DNA from: Mycolicibacterium sp. S2-37
GTDB taxonomy: Bacteria; Actinomycetota; Actinomycetes; Mycobacteriales; Mycobacteriaceae
Assembly: GCF_017352375.1 (NCBI RefSeq)
Contig: NZ_JAFEVR010000004.1
Coordinates: 744,001 to 808,000 of the forward strand
Direction of reading: 5' to 3'
Length of the DNA: 64,000 nucleotides
Under the pieces are notes generated by a model. The model had not been told where the DNA came from and made no database searches. It was given only the letters and a program-made list of their open reading frames with translations. How positions within the stretch are numbered: position 1 is the stretch's first letter; every line of letters starts with the position of its first letter. A program made the translations under genes and the position numbers. Shown here piece by piece: positions 15,308 through 23,617 of the stretch.

Positions 15308-16524
15308 GGTATCGCCGACCCCGTTGCCACGGTCCCTGATGCGGACAGGCTCGAGATGTCTTCCGCCTCGAGGCCCAGCCATTCGGTCAGCACCGCGGCG
15401 GTGTGGTCGCCGAGTGCGGGCGCCGCGACCGCAGGCGGATACGCCCCGTCGAACGCCACCGGCATACCCGGCGCGAGATATCGTCCGATGCGCGGCTGAT
15501 CCAATTCGCCGAACAGTGGATTGGCCGTCACGCGTGTGTCTTTCGCGATGTCGGCGAAGCTGCGGTAGCGCTCCCACAGCACCGACGTCTCCGACAGCGC
15601 GGCAGCCACCTCGTCGGCGGTGCGGCTGGAGAACCACACGGTGAACAGTCCGGTCAGGGCATCGCGGTGTCGGAAGCGCTCACCTTCGTCGCCGAGGTCG
15701 GCACCGAGCGCTTCGCCCAGTGCCGCAACCGCCTTCGCCGTGCCGGTGACCTCGCTGAGGTCCCGGAAGTGTCGGTTGGTCAGCGCGACGACCATGAACG
15801 CGGCACCGTCGCTGCTCACGAAGTTCTGGCCGTAGGTGCCGAACAGGGAGTTCCCGAGCCGGCTGCGGGAGACCCCGTTGATCATGACCTCGGTCAGGAA
15901 GCCGAGGTTGCCTGCCGTCGCGAGCGCCACGTTCTCCAGGGGGATGCTGATGCGCGCCCCCACACCCGTTGCGTCGCGGTGCCGTACCGCCGCGGACACC
16001 GCGAGCGCGGCGTACAAACCGCACGCGACGTCCCACGCGGGCAGCACGTGGTTGACCGGGCTGGCGAGCTCGGCGGGTCCGGTGACCTGGGGGAAGCCGA
16101 CCGCCGCATTCACGGTGTAGTCGACGGCCGTACCGCCGTCGGCGCGGCCCGACACCTCGACGTGGATCAGGTCCGGACGCTGCGCGACCAGGGTGTCGTA
16201 CGAAGACCATTGCCGCCCAGCAGCATTGGTGATCACCACGCCGGCGCCGGTGATGAGGCGGGCCACCAGCTGCTGACCTTCGGCCGCGCGCATGTCCACC
16301 GCGACCGACCGCTTGCCCTTGTTCAGCCCGGCCCAGTAGATGCTGTCGCCGGCATCGGTCACCGGCCAGCGCCGGTAGTCGGCCGCCCCGCCGACGGGGT
16401 CGACCCGGATGACGTCGGCACCGAGCTGAGCCAGCGTCATCCCCGCCAGCGGCACCGCCACGAAACTCGATATCTCGACGATGCGCACACCGGCCAGCGG
16501 CCGGGCGGGATCGGTGTCAGTCAT
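15304..16524 (-). CDS. CaiB/BaiF family CoA-transferase, 2-methylfumaryl-CoA isomerase-like
   Basis: A 406-residue type III CoA-transferase. The N-terminal Rossmann region is VRIVEISSFVAVPLAGMTLA, with IRVDPVGGAADYRRWP and WAGLNKGKRSVAVD. The catalytic aspartate is likely Asp165 in VLPAWDVACGLYA. The sequence reads closer to the Mct (2-methylfumaryl-CoA isomerase, intramolecular C1-C4 CoA transfer) branch than to formyl-CoA transferases, especially WAGLNKGKRS and DYTVNAAVGFPQVTGP. That points to an activated branched dicarboxylic acid as substrate, but the assignment is by eye. Confidence 0.8.
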   Translation of the reverse strand: MTDTDPARPLAGVRIVEISSFVAVPLAGMTLAQLGADVIRVDPVGGAADYRRWPVTDAGDSIYWAGLNKGKRSVAVDMRAAEGQQLVARLITGAGVVITNAAGRQWSSYDTLVAQRPDLIHVEVSGRADGGTAVDYTVNAAVGFPQVTGPAELASPVNHVLPAWDVACGLYAALAVSAAVRHRDATGVGARISIPLENVALATAGNLGFLTEVMINGVSRSRLGNSLFGTYGQNFVSSDGAAFMVVALTNRHFRDLSEVTGTAKAVAALGEALGADLGDEGERFRHRDALTGLFTVWFSSRTADEVAAALSETSVLWERYRSFADIAKDTRVTANPLFGELDQPRIGRYLAPGMPVAFDGAYPPAVAAPALGDHTAAVLTEWLGLEAEDISSLSASGTVATGSAIP

Positions 16525-16544
16525 CCGCTCAAGCTAGCAAGGCT

Positions 16545-18731
16545 TCATCGCCGGGCCAGTTCGACGGCGGCGGCCTCGATGGTGTCCTCGGTCAGCAGCA
16601 CCTGCAGGGCGGCATCGCCCAGGGGGATGAACGAATCCGCGCTCGCCACCCGGACGACCCGGCCGGTGAACCCACCCGCAACCAGCGCCGTGACGACACC
16701 CTCGCCGACGCCACCGGTCTGCCGGGTCTCGTCGACCACCAGCACCCGGTTCGTCACCGCGGCCTCGCGCAGCATGTCCTCGACCGGCAGCGGGGCCAGC
16801 CAGCGCAGGTCGACCACGCGCACCGAGATGCCGGTTGCCGCGAGACGGCGTGCGACCCGCAGGCTCATGTACACCCCGTTGCCGAAGGTGAGGATCGTCA
16901 GGTCGTCCCCGTCGCCGTGAGTGCGGGCCCGGCCGATCACGGCGGCGCCGCCGGGGGCGGCCAGCCACTGCTCGTCGCCCTCCTCGTACAGGTCGCGGGT
17001 GTGGTAGAGCGCGATCGGCTCGAGGTAAACACATACCGCACCAGCGCCTTTCGCGGCGGCGACGCAGGCGTGCAGCATGGCACCGGCGTCGTCCGGCCGG
17101 GCCGGGGATGCGATCACCACACCGGGGATGTCGCGCAGTGCGGCGATGGAGTTGTCGTTGTGGAAGTGGCCGCCGAAACCCTTCTGGTAGCCGTAGCCGG
17201 CGATCCGCACCACCATCGGATTGCGGTACTGCCGGTCGGCGAAGAACTGCAGGGTGGCGGCCTCGCCCCGAATCTGATCCGCGGCGTTGTGCACGTAGGC
17301 CAGATACTGGATCTCCGGCATCGGCAGCAGTCCGGAAACGCCTGCTCCCAGCGCCAAACCGAGGATCGCCTGTTCATCGAGGAGGGTGTCGAAAACCCGC
17401 GCCCTGCCCACCCGGCCCTGCAGACCGCGGGTGACGCCGTAGACGCCGCCCTTGCGAGCGACATCCTCTCCGAAGAGCAGCGCTTCGGGATACCGGTCGA
17501 GGATCTCGCCGAGCGCTCGGTTGATCGACTGTGCGACGGTCATTGCGCCCTCAGGAGAACCACTGTCAGGCAGCGGATCGGCGGATGCGGCGATCGCGTC
17601 GGCGAGGGTGTCGCGCAGTGGCCGGCGTACCGCCTCCCCGCTGGCCAGCTGCGGGAGGTCCATCACCGCGCGCGCCATCCCGATGACCTCGCTGCGCGCG
17701 TCCTCATATCGGTCCAAGATCTCGCGCGGCGTCAGAACACCCTCGCGTGCCAGGACTTCGGCGGTGCTCAACACCGGATCGCGTTCGTAGTCGGCAAGGA
17801 TCTCGTCGGGACGCCGGTAGGCCGGTTCGTAGTCCGAGCCTGCGTGCCCCATGAGCCGCACCGTGGTGAGGTGCAGGAAGGCCGGACGGCGCTGCGCGCG
17901 CACCCACGAAACGGCCGCCCGCGCGGTGTCGATCGCAGCGACCAGATCGGACCCGTCGGCGGCGAAGTACTCGAGGCCTTCGCGGCGGGCGTAAGTGCGG
18001 GCCACCCAATTGCGCGGGGTCATGGTGCTGATACCGATGCCGTTGTCCTCGCAGACGAACAGCAGTGGCATCGGCATCCCTTGATAGGCGGTGTGCATCG
18101 CGGTGTTCAGCGCGCCGACTGCCGTCGAATGGTTGACCGAGGCATCGCCGAAACTGCACACCGTCACCGCGTCCGCCGGCCAGGGGCACGCGACGCCCAG
18201 CTTGGCGGCACGCGCAGTGGAGAAGGCCACCCCCACCGCCCGCGGCAGGTGCGAGGCGATGGTGCTCGTCTGCGGGATGATCGCAAGGTCAGCTCGGCCG
18301 AAGACCTTGTGCCGTCCGCCGGAGATGGGTTCCTCGGTCGCGGCGACGAGGCCGAGCAACACATCGCGCAACCCGCGGGACAGGCTGCCGTCGACCTGCT
18401 GGGCCCGGGCGAGGAAGAAGCCGCCGGATCGGTAGTGCAGCAGCGCCGGGTCGCTCGGCCGGAGCGCCGCAGCGACAGCCGCGTTGCTCTCATGGCCGGA
18501 CGACCCGATGGTGTAGTAGCCGCGCCCCTGCGACCGCAGCCAGCGGGCGGCCAGATCCAGGTGGCGGCTGACGACCGCGGCGTCGAAGACCGCCAACGCC
18601 TCCCGCACGGTCACCGCCGAACCGTCGCGCACCGGGTCGTCGTCGCCGCGGCGGGACGCTGCGGCGGGTGTCAACGAGGCGATCCTGGTGCTGAAGAACT
18701 CGTCCAGCGCTTCGCTTTTGGTGTTGGCCAC
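16545..18731 (-). CDS. fused alpha-beta E1 component of a TPP-dependent 2-oxoacid dehydrogenase
   Basis: A 728-residue protein. Residues 1 to about 390 are E1-alpha-like, with the TPP/Mg motif SFGDASVNHSTAVGALNTAM leading to EDNGIGIS (GDA instead of GDG). Residues about 395-728 are E1-beta-like (MTVAQSINRALGEILDRYPE, LFGEDVARKGGVYGVTRGLQ, GHFHNDNS, VVDLRWLAPLPVEDML). It decarboxylates a 2-oxoacid and hands the acyl group to a lipoyl E2. No E2 or E3 gene lies nearby, so it would use a partner from elsewhere. GTG 18731 has AGGAGG 4-9 bases upstream. It sits between acyl-CoA dehydrogenase and CoA-transferase genes in the operon. Confidence 0.85.
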   Translation of the reverse strand: MANTKSEALDEFFSTRIASLTPAAASRRGDDDPVRDGSAVTVREALAVFDAAVVSRHLDLAARWLRSQGRGYYTIGSSGHESNAAVAAALRPSDPALLHYRSGGFFLARAQQVDGSLSRGLRDVLLGLVAATEEPISGGRHKVFGRADLAIIPQTSTIASHLPRAVGVAFSTARAAKLGVACPWPADAVTVCSFGDASVNHSTAVGALNTAMHTAYQGMPMPLLFVCEDNGIGISTMTPRNWVARTYARREGLEYFAADGSDLVAAIDTARAAVSWVRAQRRPAFLHLTTVRLMGHAGSDYEPAYRRPDEILADYERDPVLSTAEVLAREGVLTPREILDRYEDARSEVIGMARAVMDLPQLASGEAVRRPLRDTLADAIAASADPLPDSGSPEGAMTVAQSINRALGEILDRYPEALLFGEDVARKGGVYGVTRGLQGRVGRARVFDTLLDEQAILGLALGAGVSGLLPMPEIQYLAYVHNAADQIRGEAATLQFFADRQYRNPMVVRIAGYGYQKGFGGHFHNDNSIAALRDIPGVVIASPARPDDAGAMLHACVAAAKGAGAVCVYLEPIALYHTRDLYEEGDEQWLAAPGGAAVIGRARTHGDGDDLTILTFGNGVYMSLRVARRLAATGISVRVVDLRWLAPLPVEDMLREAAVTNRVLVVDETRQTGGVGEGVVTALVAGGFTGRVVRVASADSFIPLGDAALQVLLTEDTIEAAAVELARR

Positions 18732-18759
18732 CGCGCCTCCTGTACTCGCGAACGTGCCG

Positions 18760-19944
18760 TCAGCGGAACGCGGACATCCCCGTCAGTGCCTGGCCGATGA
18801 TCAGAGTATGCATCTCGCTGGTGCCCTCGTAGGTGAGCACGGATTCGAGGTTGTTGGCGTGACGCATGACCGGATACTCCGACGTGATCCCGCTGGCCCC
18901 GAGGACCGTGCGGGCCGTGCGGGCGATCGTCAGCGCCTCCCGGACGCTGTTGAGCTTGCCGAGGCTCACCTGGTGGGTGGCGATGTCCCCGGCGTCCTTG
19001 CGGCGCCCAAGGTGTAGCGCCAGCAGCAGACCCTTGCCGTACTCGAGCGTCATGTCAGCGAGTTTCTGCTGGGTCAACTGGAATTCGGCGATCGCCCGGT
19101 CGAACTGCCTGCGGGAGCGGGCGTAGTCGAGCGCGGTCTCGAGGCAGTCCCTCGCCGCTCCCAGGGCACCGAAGACGATGCCGAATCGGGCCTCGTTCAG
19201 ACAGCTCAGCGGTGCCCGCAGGCTGGACGCTTCCGGCAGCCGTGCGGTGTCGGGCAGGCGCACGCCGTCGAGCACCAGTTCGCTGGTGACCGACGCCCGC
19301 AGCGACATCTTGGACTTCAGGGTGTGGGCGGTGAATCCCGCTGTGTCAGTCGGCACGGCGAAACCGCGGATGCCGTCTTCGGTGCGGGCCCAGACGATCG
19401 CGACGTCGGCCACCGATCCGTTGGTGATCCACATCTTGGCGCCGTCGAGGATCCAGTCGTCGCCGGAACGCGTCGCCCGGGTACGCATCCCGGCCGGATC
19501 GGAGCCGTGGTCGGGTTCGGTCAGCCCGAAGCAGCCGATGAGCTCGCCGGCAGCCATGCCGGGCAGCCACTGCTGCTTTTGTTCCTCGCTGCCGAAGGCG
19601 TGGATGGCGTACATGGCGAGCGAGCCCTGCACGCTGACCAGGGAACGGATCCCGGAGTCTCCTGCCTCCAGTTCCAGACACGCCAGACCGTAGGCCACCG
19701 CCGAGGTCCCCGCGCAGCCGTAGCCCTGCAGGTGCATGCCCAGCAGGCCCAGAGCACCGAGTTCGCGGGCCAGCTCGCGGGCGGGCAGCTCACCCTCCTC
19801 GTACCATCGGGCGATGTCCGGCGTGATCCGGCGTTTCACCAGCGATCGAACGGTGTCGCGGATCTGGCGCTCCTCGTCACTGAGCAGAGCGTCGATGCCG
19901 ACGAGGGCGTCGGGCGACATGGGCTCGGAAAGGTTGCGGGACAA
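18760..19944 (-). CDS. acyl-CoA dehydrogenase, glutaryl-CoA dehydrogenase-like
   Basis: A 394-residue flavoprotein oxidising an acyl-CoA at C2-C3. Family motifs: SLVSVQGSLAMYAIHAFGSE, GCFGLTEPDHGSDPAGMRTR (FAD/substrate), AKMWITNGSVADVAIVWAR, and VLTYEGTSEMHTLIIGQALT with the catalytic Glu in YEGT. The SVQ..L segment and YEGT-x-x-x-H ending resemble glutaryl-CoA dehydrogenases, which act on dicarboxylyl-CoA. TTG 19944 is chosen as start because GAGGAGA lies just upstream; the first ATG (19920) is about 30 bases from it. Confidence 0.87.
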   Translation of the reverse strand: MSRNLSEPMSPDALVGIDALLSDEERQIRDTVRSLVKRRITPDIARWYEEGELPARELARELGALGLLGMHLQGYGCAGTSAVAYGLACLELEAGDSGIRSLVSVQGSLAMYAIHAFGSEEQKQQWLPGMAAGELIGCFGLTEPDHGSDPAGMRTRATRSGDDWILDGAKMWITNGSVADVAIVWARTEDGIRGFAVPTDTAGFTAHTLKSKMSLRASVTSELVLDGVRLPDTARLPEASSLRAPLSCLNEARFGIVFGALGAARDCLETALDYARSRRQFDRAIAEFQLTQQKLADMTLEYGKGLLLALHLGRRKDAGDIATHQVSLGKLNSVREALTIARTARTVLGASGITSEYPVMRHANNLESVLTYEGTSEMHTLIIGQALTGMSAFR

Positions 19945-19964
19945 TGTCTCTCCTCGGGTAGGGA

Positions 19965-21194
19965 TCAGCAGCAGCCGCTGCTGCGGGGCGGTGTGAGCGG
20001 TGCCGACGGAGGGCAGTGCGCCCTGCGCTTCCAGGCGACCGGCCGACTCGGCGGCGGCGTCTGGCGGCTGCGTGTCTCGACCAGGGGGACGCCGTCGACG
20101 AGCACGGTCGCGATTCCAGGGAGATCCCCTGCGGTGAAGCACTCCAGCCCGTCGGCGGCGCTCGAGCCGGTCACCGGTCCCAGCACGATGAGGTCGGCAG
20201 GCATGCCCTCGGTCAGGACGCCGGTATCGAGGCCGTGCGCACGAGCGGTCTGACCGGTGGCCGACGCGACCGCGGCGACCGGATCCACCCCGCACACGGA
20301 TGCGAGATAGCAGATGTTGCGCAGCATCCCGCGGGGGATGACGCCGGTGCCCCCCGGCGTGTCGGTGCCCAGCGTGAGCCGGTGCAGTTCGCCGCGCTCG
20401 CTGAGCAGTTCGGCGACGAACTTCGTCACCCGGTAATTGTTCGAACTACACACCTCGACCGCCGCCGAGGGCAGTTCGGCGATCATCGTCGCGATTTCGT
20501 CGTCTGGTGCGGGAATCGGACCGCCGGAGATGTGGCCGATGATGTCGGGCCGCACCGCCAGGACCACCTCGGAGCCCGCGACTCTGCTGGACCCCGACCG
20601 CGAGACGCCGCCGGAGTGCATCTTCACCGTCATGCCGCGCTCGTGCGCCCACTCGACGTAACGCTGCGCTTCTCCGTCACCGAGACGGTTCCAGTCATAG
20701 AAGATGAACTTGAGCTGATCGATGCCCTCGGCGTGGACGCGGTCGAAATGCTCCTGGGTCATGCCGGGGACGAGCAGGACCGTGCCGGCGTTGACCTTCA
20801 CGCCTGACGGCCGCATCCGTCCGGTGGTGTGCTTGGAGGTGATCGCGATGGAGACGACCAACTCCGGTGTGAGGGCGTCGAAAGCGAGGCCGGGGATGTG
20901 CAATTCGCCCGCCGACACCATCGACGTGGTGCCCCCGTGCAGATAGTTGCCGATCCATCCGATCGCGTCCTGGGCCGGGGTCCACTCCCCGAAGGTCGGG
21001 TGCACGTGCCCGTCGACGAGACCGGGGATCACCGTCAACCCACCGGCCGACAGCACCTCGTCCGGTGCGGGATGGTCGATCCCGATGCCCGCGACGACGC
21101 CTCCGTCGATCAGCAGCGTGGTGTCGCGCACCGGGGGGTGGGAGGGGTCGCCGTGGACCAGCAGGCCGATGTCCTCCACCAGCAGAGTCGTCAT
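19965..21194 (-). CDS. metal-dependent amidohydrolase, enamidase-like
   Basis: A 409-residue cyclic amidohydrolase. Metal ligands are visible in order: HxH in GLVDGHVHPTFGEW, His in VKMHSGGVSRSG, His in DIIGHISGGPIPAP, and Asp in LTLGTDTPGGTGVIPRGM. The HISGGP and SNNYR regions recall enamidase of nicotinate fermentation, which opens 1,4,5,6-tetrahydro-6-oxonicotinate to 2-formylglutarate and ammonia. That function here is inference, strengthened by the neighbouring molybdenum hydroxylase. The last 30 residues are Pro/Arg/Ser-rich and look like an extended tail. AAGGAGG precedes ATG 21194, which overlaps the exporter stop, and a GntR-type operator lies 22 bases upstream. Confidence 0.8.
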   Translation of the reverse strand: MTTLLVEDIGLLVHGDPSHPPVRDTTLLIDGGVVAGIGIDHPAPDEVLSAGGLTVIPGLVDGHVHPTFGEWTPAQDAIGWIGNYLHGGTTSMVSAGELHIPGLAFDALTPELVVSIAITSKHTTGRMRPSGVKVNAGTVLLVPGMTQEHFDRVHAEGIDQLKFIFYDWNRLGDGEAQRYVEWAHERGMTVKMHSGGVSRSGSSRVAGSEVVLAVRPDIIGHISGGPIPAPDDEIATMIAELPSAAVEVCSSNNYRVTKFVAELLSERGELHRLTLGTDTPGGTGVIPRGMLRNICYLASVCGVDPVAAVASATGQTARAHGLDTGVLTEGMPADLIVLGPVTGSSAADGLECFTAGDLPGIATVLVDGVPLVETRSRQTPPPSRPVAWKRRAHCPPSAPLTPPRSSGCC

Positions 21195-22258
21195 CCCGCC
21201 TCCTTGATTTGGATTTTGTATACACTATCCGATGAGTCACGGCGACGGAAGCGGCACACCACGGTCGGTGCGACGAAGACCACGAGCACGACGATGGCGG
21301 CGCCGCCGAGATTCATGCCCAGCCGCACACCGCCCTCGTACCACGGGAACCAGTGCGGGTACTCACTGATCACCAGCAACACCGGTGGACCCGTGACCGC
21401 CCACCAGGTGTAGTTGACCGGCCGCAGCGCGACCGCCAGCAGGAACAGCAGGACGGTCGCGGGAATCGCCACCGCGACGGCGGGGTGGGATCCGAGCAGC
21501 ACCGCCGCCAGTGCGGCGCCCACGGTATTGCCGGTGAGTCGTTGCGTGAGACGCAGACCGGTAGCCGCCCGGCCGGGCTGCACGGTCAGCAACACACTCG
21601 TCACGAGCCAGTGACCGCCCACCAGGTTGTCGGGTAGCCACGACGCCGTGAGAACGGCCAGCGTCACGGCGGCGGCGACCCGCGCGCTGTGAGTCCACCG
21701 GTCTGCGCGCTGCACCGGCGCAGGCGCCCCGGCAGCGCCCTCGACGGCGTGTCGACGAACCGCCTTGGCGCACAACCACCACATCGTCCAGGCGACCAGA
21801 ACCGCTGCAGCGCCCGTCGCATAGGGCACCAGCACGCCGAACGGCGGCGCGGGGCCGGCATCGACGGCGACGAGTACCAGCGCCAGACCCGCGGTGGCAC
21901 CGATCCTCTCGACCAGGGCGCCGACCACGGCCGCCGCCACGACGAGCGCCGCAAAGGCAGCCGGTTGCCGCGCGAACAGCACCACCAGCGCTGCTCCGGC
22001 CACCACCGCGGCCGCCCGGATCGCGATGATCGGCACCGCAGCTCGCCATGAGGCCGGCAGCGAGGGCACCGCGGTGAGCACGAAGCCCAGCGCCAGCGCC
22101 GAACCGAGGGCCGCATGTCCCTGCACCACAGGCAGGGCCAGCACTGCGCCGAGCCCGGCCGCCAGTGCCGAGGCCATACCCCAGCGGCTGCGGCCAACCG
22201 GCCGCAGCAGCGCCGGTATCCGGGAGTGGCGCGGCGCCTGATCCGGTCCGGCGCGCAT
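21191..22258 (-). CDS. FUSC-family inner-membrane protein (aromatic acid exporter type)
   Basis: A 355-residue membrane protein with two blocks of hydrophobic helices (residues about 25-170 and 210-320), typical of the fusaric-acid-resistance/FUSC fold. The second block starts RWTHSARVAAAVTLAVLTAS and contains the FUSC signature region GGHWLVTSVLLTVQPGRAAT, then RLTQRLTGNTVGAALAAVLL. It may export toxic aromatic or heterocyclic acids formed during breakdown. ATG 22258 overlaps the stop of the [2Fe-2S] subunit gene (TAATG). The last codons contain the GntR-type operator used by the next gene. Confidence 0.75.
   Translation of the reverse strand: MRAGPDQAPRHSRIPALLRPVGRSRWGMASALAAGLGAVLALPVVQGHAALGSALALGFVLTAVPSLPASWRAAVPIIAIRAAAVVAGAALVVLFARQPAAFAALVVAAAVVGALVERIGATAGLALVLVAVDAGPAPPFGVLVPYATGAAAVLVAWTMWWLCAKAVRRHAVEGAAGAPAPVQRADRWTHSARVAAAVTLAVLTASWLPDNLVGGHWLVTSVLLTVQPGRAATGLRLTQRLTGNTVGAALAAVLLGSHPAVAVAIPATVLLFLLAVALRPVNYTWWAVTGPPVLLVISEYPHWFPWYEGGVRLGMNLGGAAIVVLVVFVAPTVVCRFRRRDSSDSVYKIQIKEAG
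21216..21232. promoter_or_regulatory. GntR-type operator inside the end of the exporter gene
   Basis: TTGTATACACTATCCGA, in the 7-3-7 pattern of the other three. It lies within the last codons of the FUSC-type gene and 22 bases above the amidohydrolase ATG, so it can give the downstream five-gene unit its own regulated promoter. Confidence 0.7.
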
Positions 22259-22749
22259 TACTCCGGCGGGCTTGCGGCGTCGAGGACGGCCTGCACGATG
22301 CCCTGGTATCCGGTGCAGCGGCAGATGTTGCCGGACAACGCCTCTCGTACCGTCTCTTCGGTGAGGGGCTTCTCGGAGTCGGGATCGCGCAGCAACTCCA
22401 CCGCGGTGACGAGGAAGCCGGGCGTACAGAATCCGCACTGCAACCCACCACGTTCGGTGAACGCCCGGCGCAACCGCCCGGCCTCCTCGAAGGCGTCGAG
22501 TCCTTCCACGGTGTCGACCCGCAGGCCGTCGACCTGCACGGCCAGGGTCAGGCACGCCCGCGCGCTGCGGCCGTCGACGAACACCGAGCACGCGCCGCAC
22601 ACACCGTGTTCGCAACCCAGATGGGTTCCGGTGAGACCGAGTTCGTCGCGCAGGAAGTCGGCCAGGGTGAGTCGGGGCGACACCGCCCGCGACACCGGGC
22701 GACCGTTGACGGTCATTGAGACCCGCACTGTCGGAGGTTGCTCAGACAC
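22258..22749 (-). CDS. molybdenum hydroxylase, [2Fe-2S] small subunit (CoxS/XdhC type)
   Basis: A 163-residue electron-transfer subunit with the two iron-sulfur cluster motifs of the xanthine oxidase family: plant-ferredoxin type GCEHGVCGACSVFVDG with a later Cys in SARACLTL, and the second cluster QCGFCTPGF with NICRCTGYQG. It passes electrons from the Mo site to FAD. GTG 22749 (VSEQPPTVRVSMTVNGRPVS) lies 8 bases inside the end of the FAD subunit gene and has GGGAG upstream. Confidence 0.93.
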   Translation of the reverse strand: MSEQPPTVRVSMTVNGRPVSRAVSPRLTLADFLRDELGLTGTHLGCEHGVCGACSVFVDGRSARACLTLAVQVDGLRVDTVEGLDAFEEAGRLRRAFTERGGLQCGFCTPGFLVTAVELLRDPDSEKPLTEETVREALSGNICRCTGYQGIVQAVLDAASPPE

Positions 22750-23617
22750 CGACGGACTCCCGTTGGCGCTCGGCCCGGCGGCTCGCCTCCGACAGCGCCT
22801 CGGCGAGCGCTTCGGCGCACAGCCGCCGCGCATACTCGGCGTCGTCGGCGACGGGTTCGGTGCGTGCTGCCCACGCCTGGGCCAGGTCCTGCCACAGCCG
22901 CGTCGACGGCCGTACCCCGATCGCCTCGTCACCGAGGAAGAGCAAGGGCCGGTCGGCGGCGCTGAGCACGGCCGCCCGCACCGACTCGATGGTGCCGTCG
23001 GTCCGCAGGGTGAGCAGGCAGCCGGCTCCGGCCAGTCCGTAATCGCCGTGCTGGACCGCGTATTCGACGAAACCCCACGACTGATCGGTGCTCAGCGCAG
23101 GTACCGAGATCCAGGTGAGCATCTCATGCGGTTCCAGCCCGTTGGTGTAGTAGGACACGAACATGTCCTCGGCGGCCACCTGCCTACGCCCGGACACCGC
23201 GGACTCCACGTGGAAGGTGGCGCCCAGTACCAGGGTGGCCAGCGGCAGTTCGGCGGCCGGATCGGCGTGGGCGATGGATCCCCCCAGGGTGCCGCGGTTG
23301 CGGATGCCGACATGGCCGATATAGCGCGCAGCGTCGGCGAGCAGCGGTGTCCGCGCGGCGATCAGCGGGTCGACCTCCACCGTGCGATGCGTGACCAGCG
23401 CACCGAGCACCAGGTCGTCGAGGTCGTCGAAGATGCGGGTCAGCTCGGTCAGCCTGCCGATGTCGATGAGCACCGACGGCCGCGCCAGCCGCAGGTTCAT
23501 CAGAGTCAGCAGGGATTGGCCGCCCGCCAGCAGTTTGGCGTCCGGGTGAGTGGCCAGCAGGTCGAGCGCTTCGGCGACGGATCGGGCGCGGTGGTAGGTG
23601 AATTCGGCGGGCTTCAT
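22742..23617 (-). CDS. molybdenum hydroxylase, FAD medium subunit (CoxM type)
   Basis: A 291-residue subunit with the FAD_binding_5 and CO_deh_flav_C layout. Flavin contacts are LLAGGQSLLTLMNLRLARPS and RGTLGGSIAHADPAAELPLA. It delivers electrons to the final acceptor. ATG 23617 overlaps the large subunit stop (ATGA). The gene order large-medium-small is that of CoxLMS in reverse of the classical coxMSL order. Confidence 0.92.
   Translation of the reverse strand: MKPAEFTYHRARSVAEALDLLATHPDAKLLAGGQSLLTLMNLRLARPSVLIDIGRLTELTRIFDDLDDLVLGALVTHRTVEVDPLIAARTPLLADAARYIGHVGIRNRGTLGGSIAHADPAAELPLATLVLGATFHVESAVSGRRQVAAEDMFVSYYTNGLEPHEMLTWISVPALSTDQSWGFVEYAVQHGDYGLAGAGCLLTLRTDGTIESVRAAVLSAADRPLLFLGDEAIGVRPSTRLWQDLAQAWAARTEPVADDAEYARRLCAEALAEALSEASRRAERQRESVGV

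Noticed and set aside
16917-18800. Long rightward reading frame (about 627 codons) opposite the E1 gene
   Set aside because: Antisense shadow of a high-GC gene; composition rich in Arg/Gly/His, no domain, no ribosome-binding site. The same holds for long frames opposite 23614-25944, 47816-50317 and 57839-61432.
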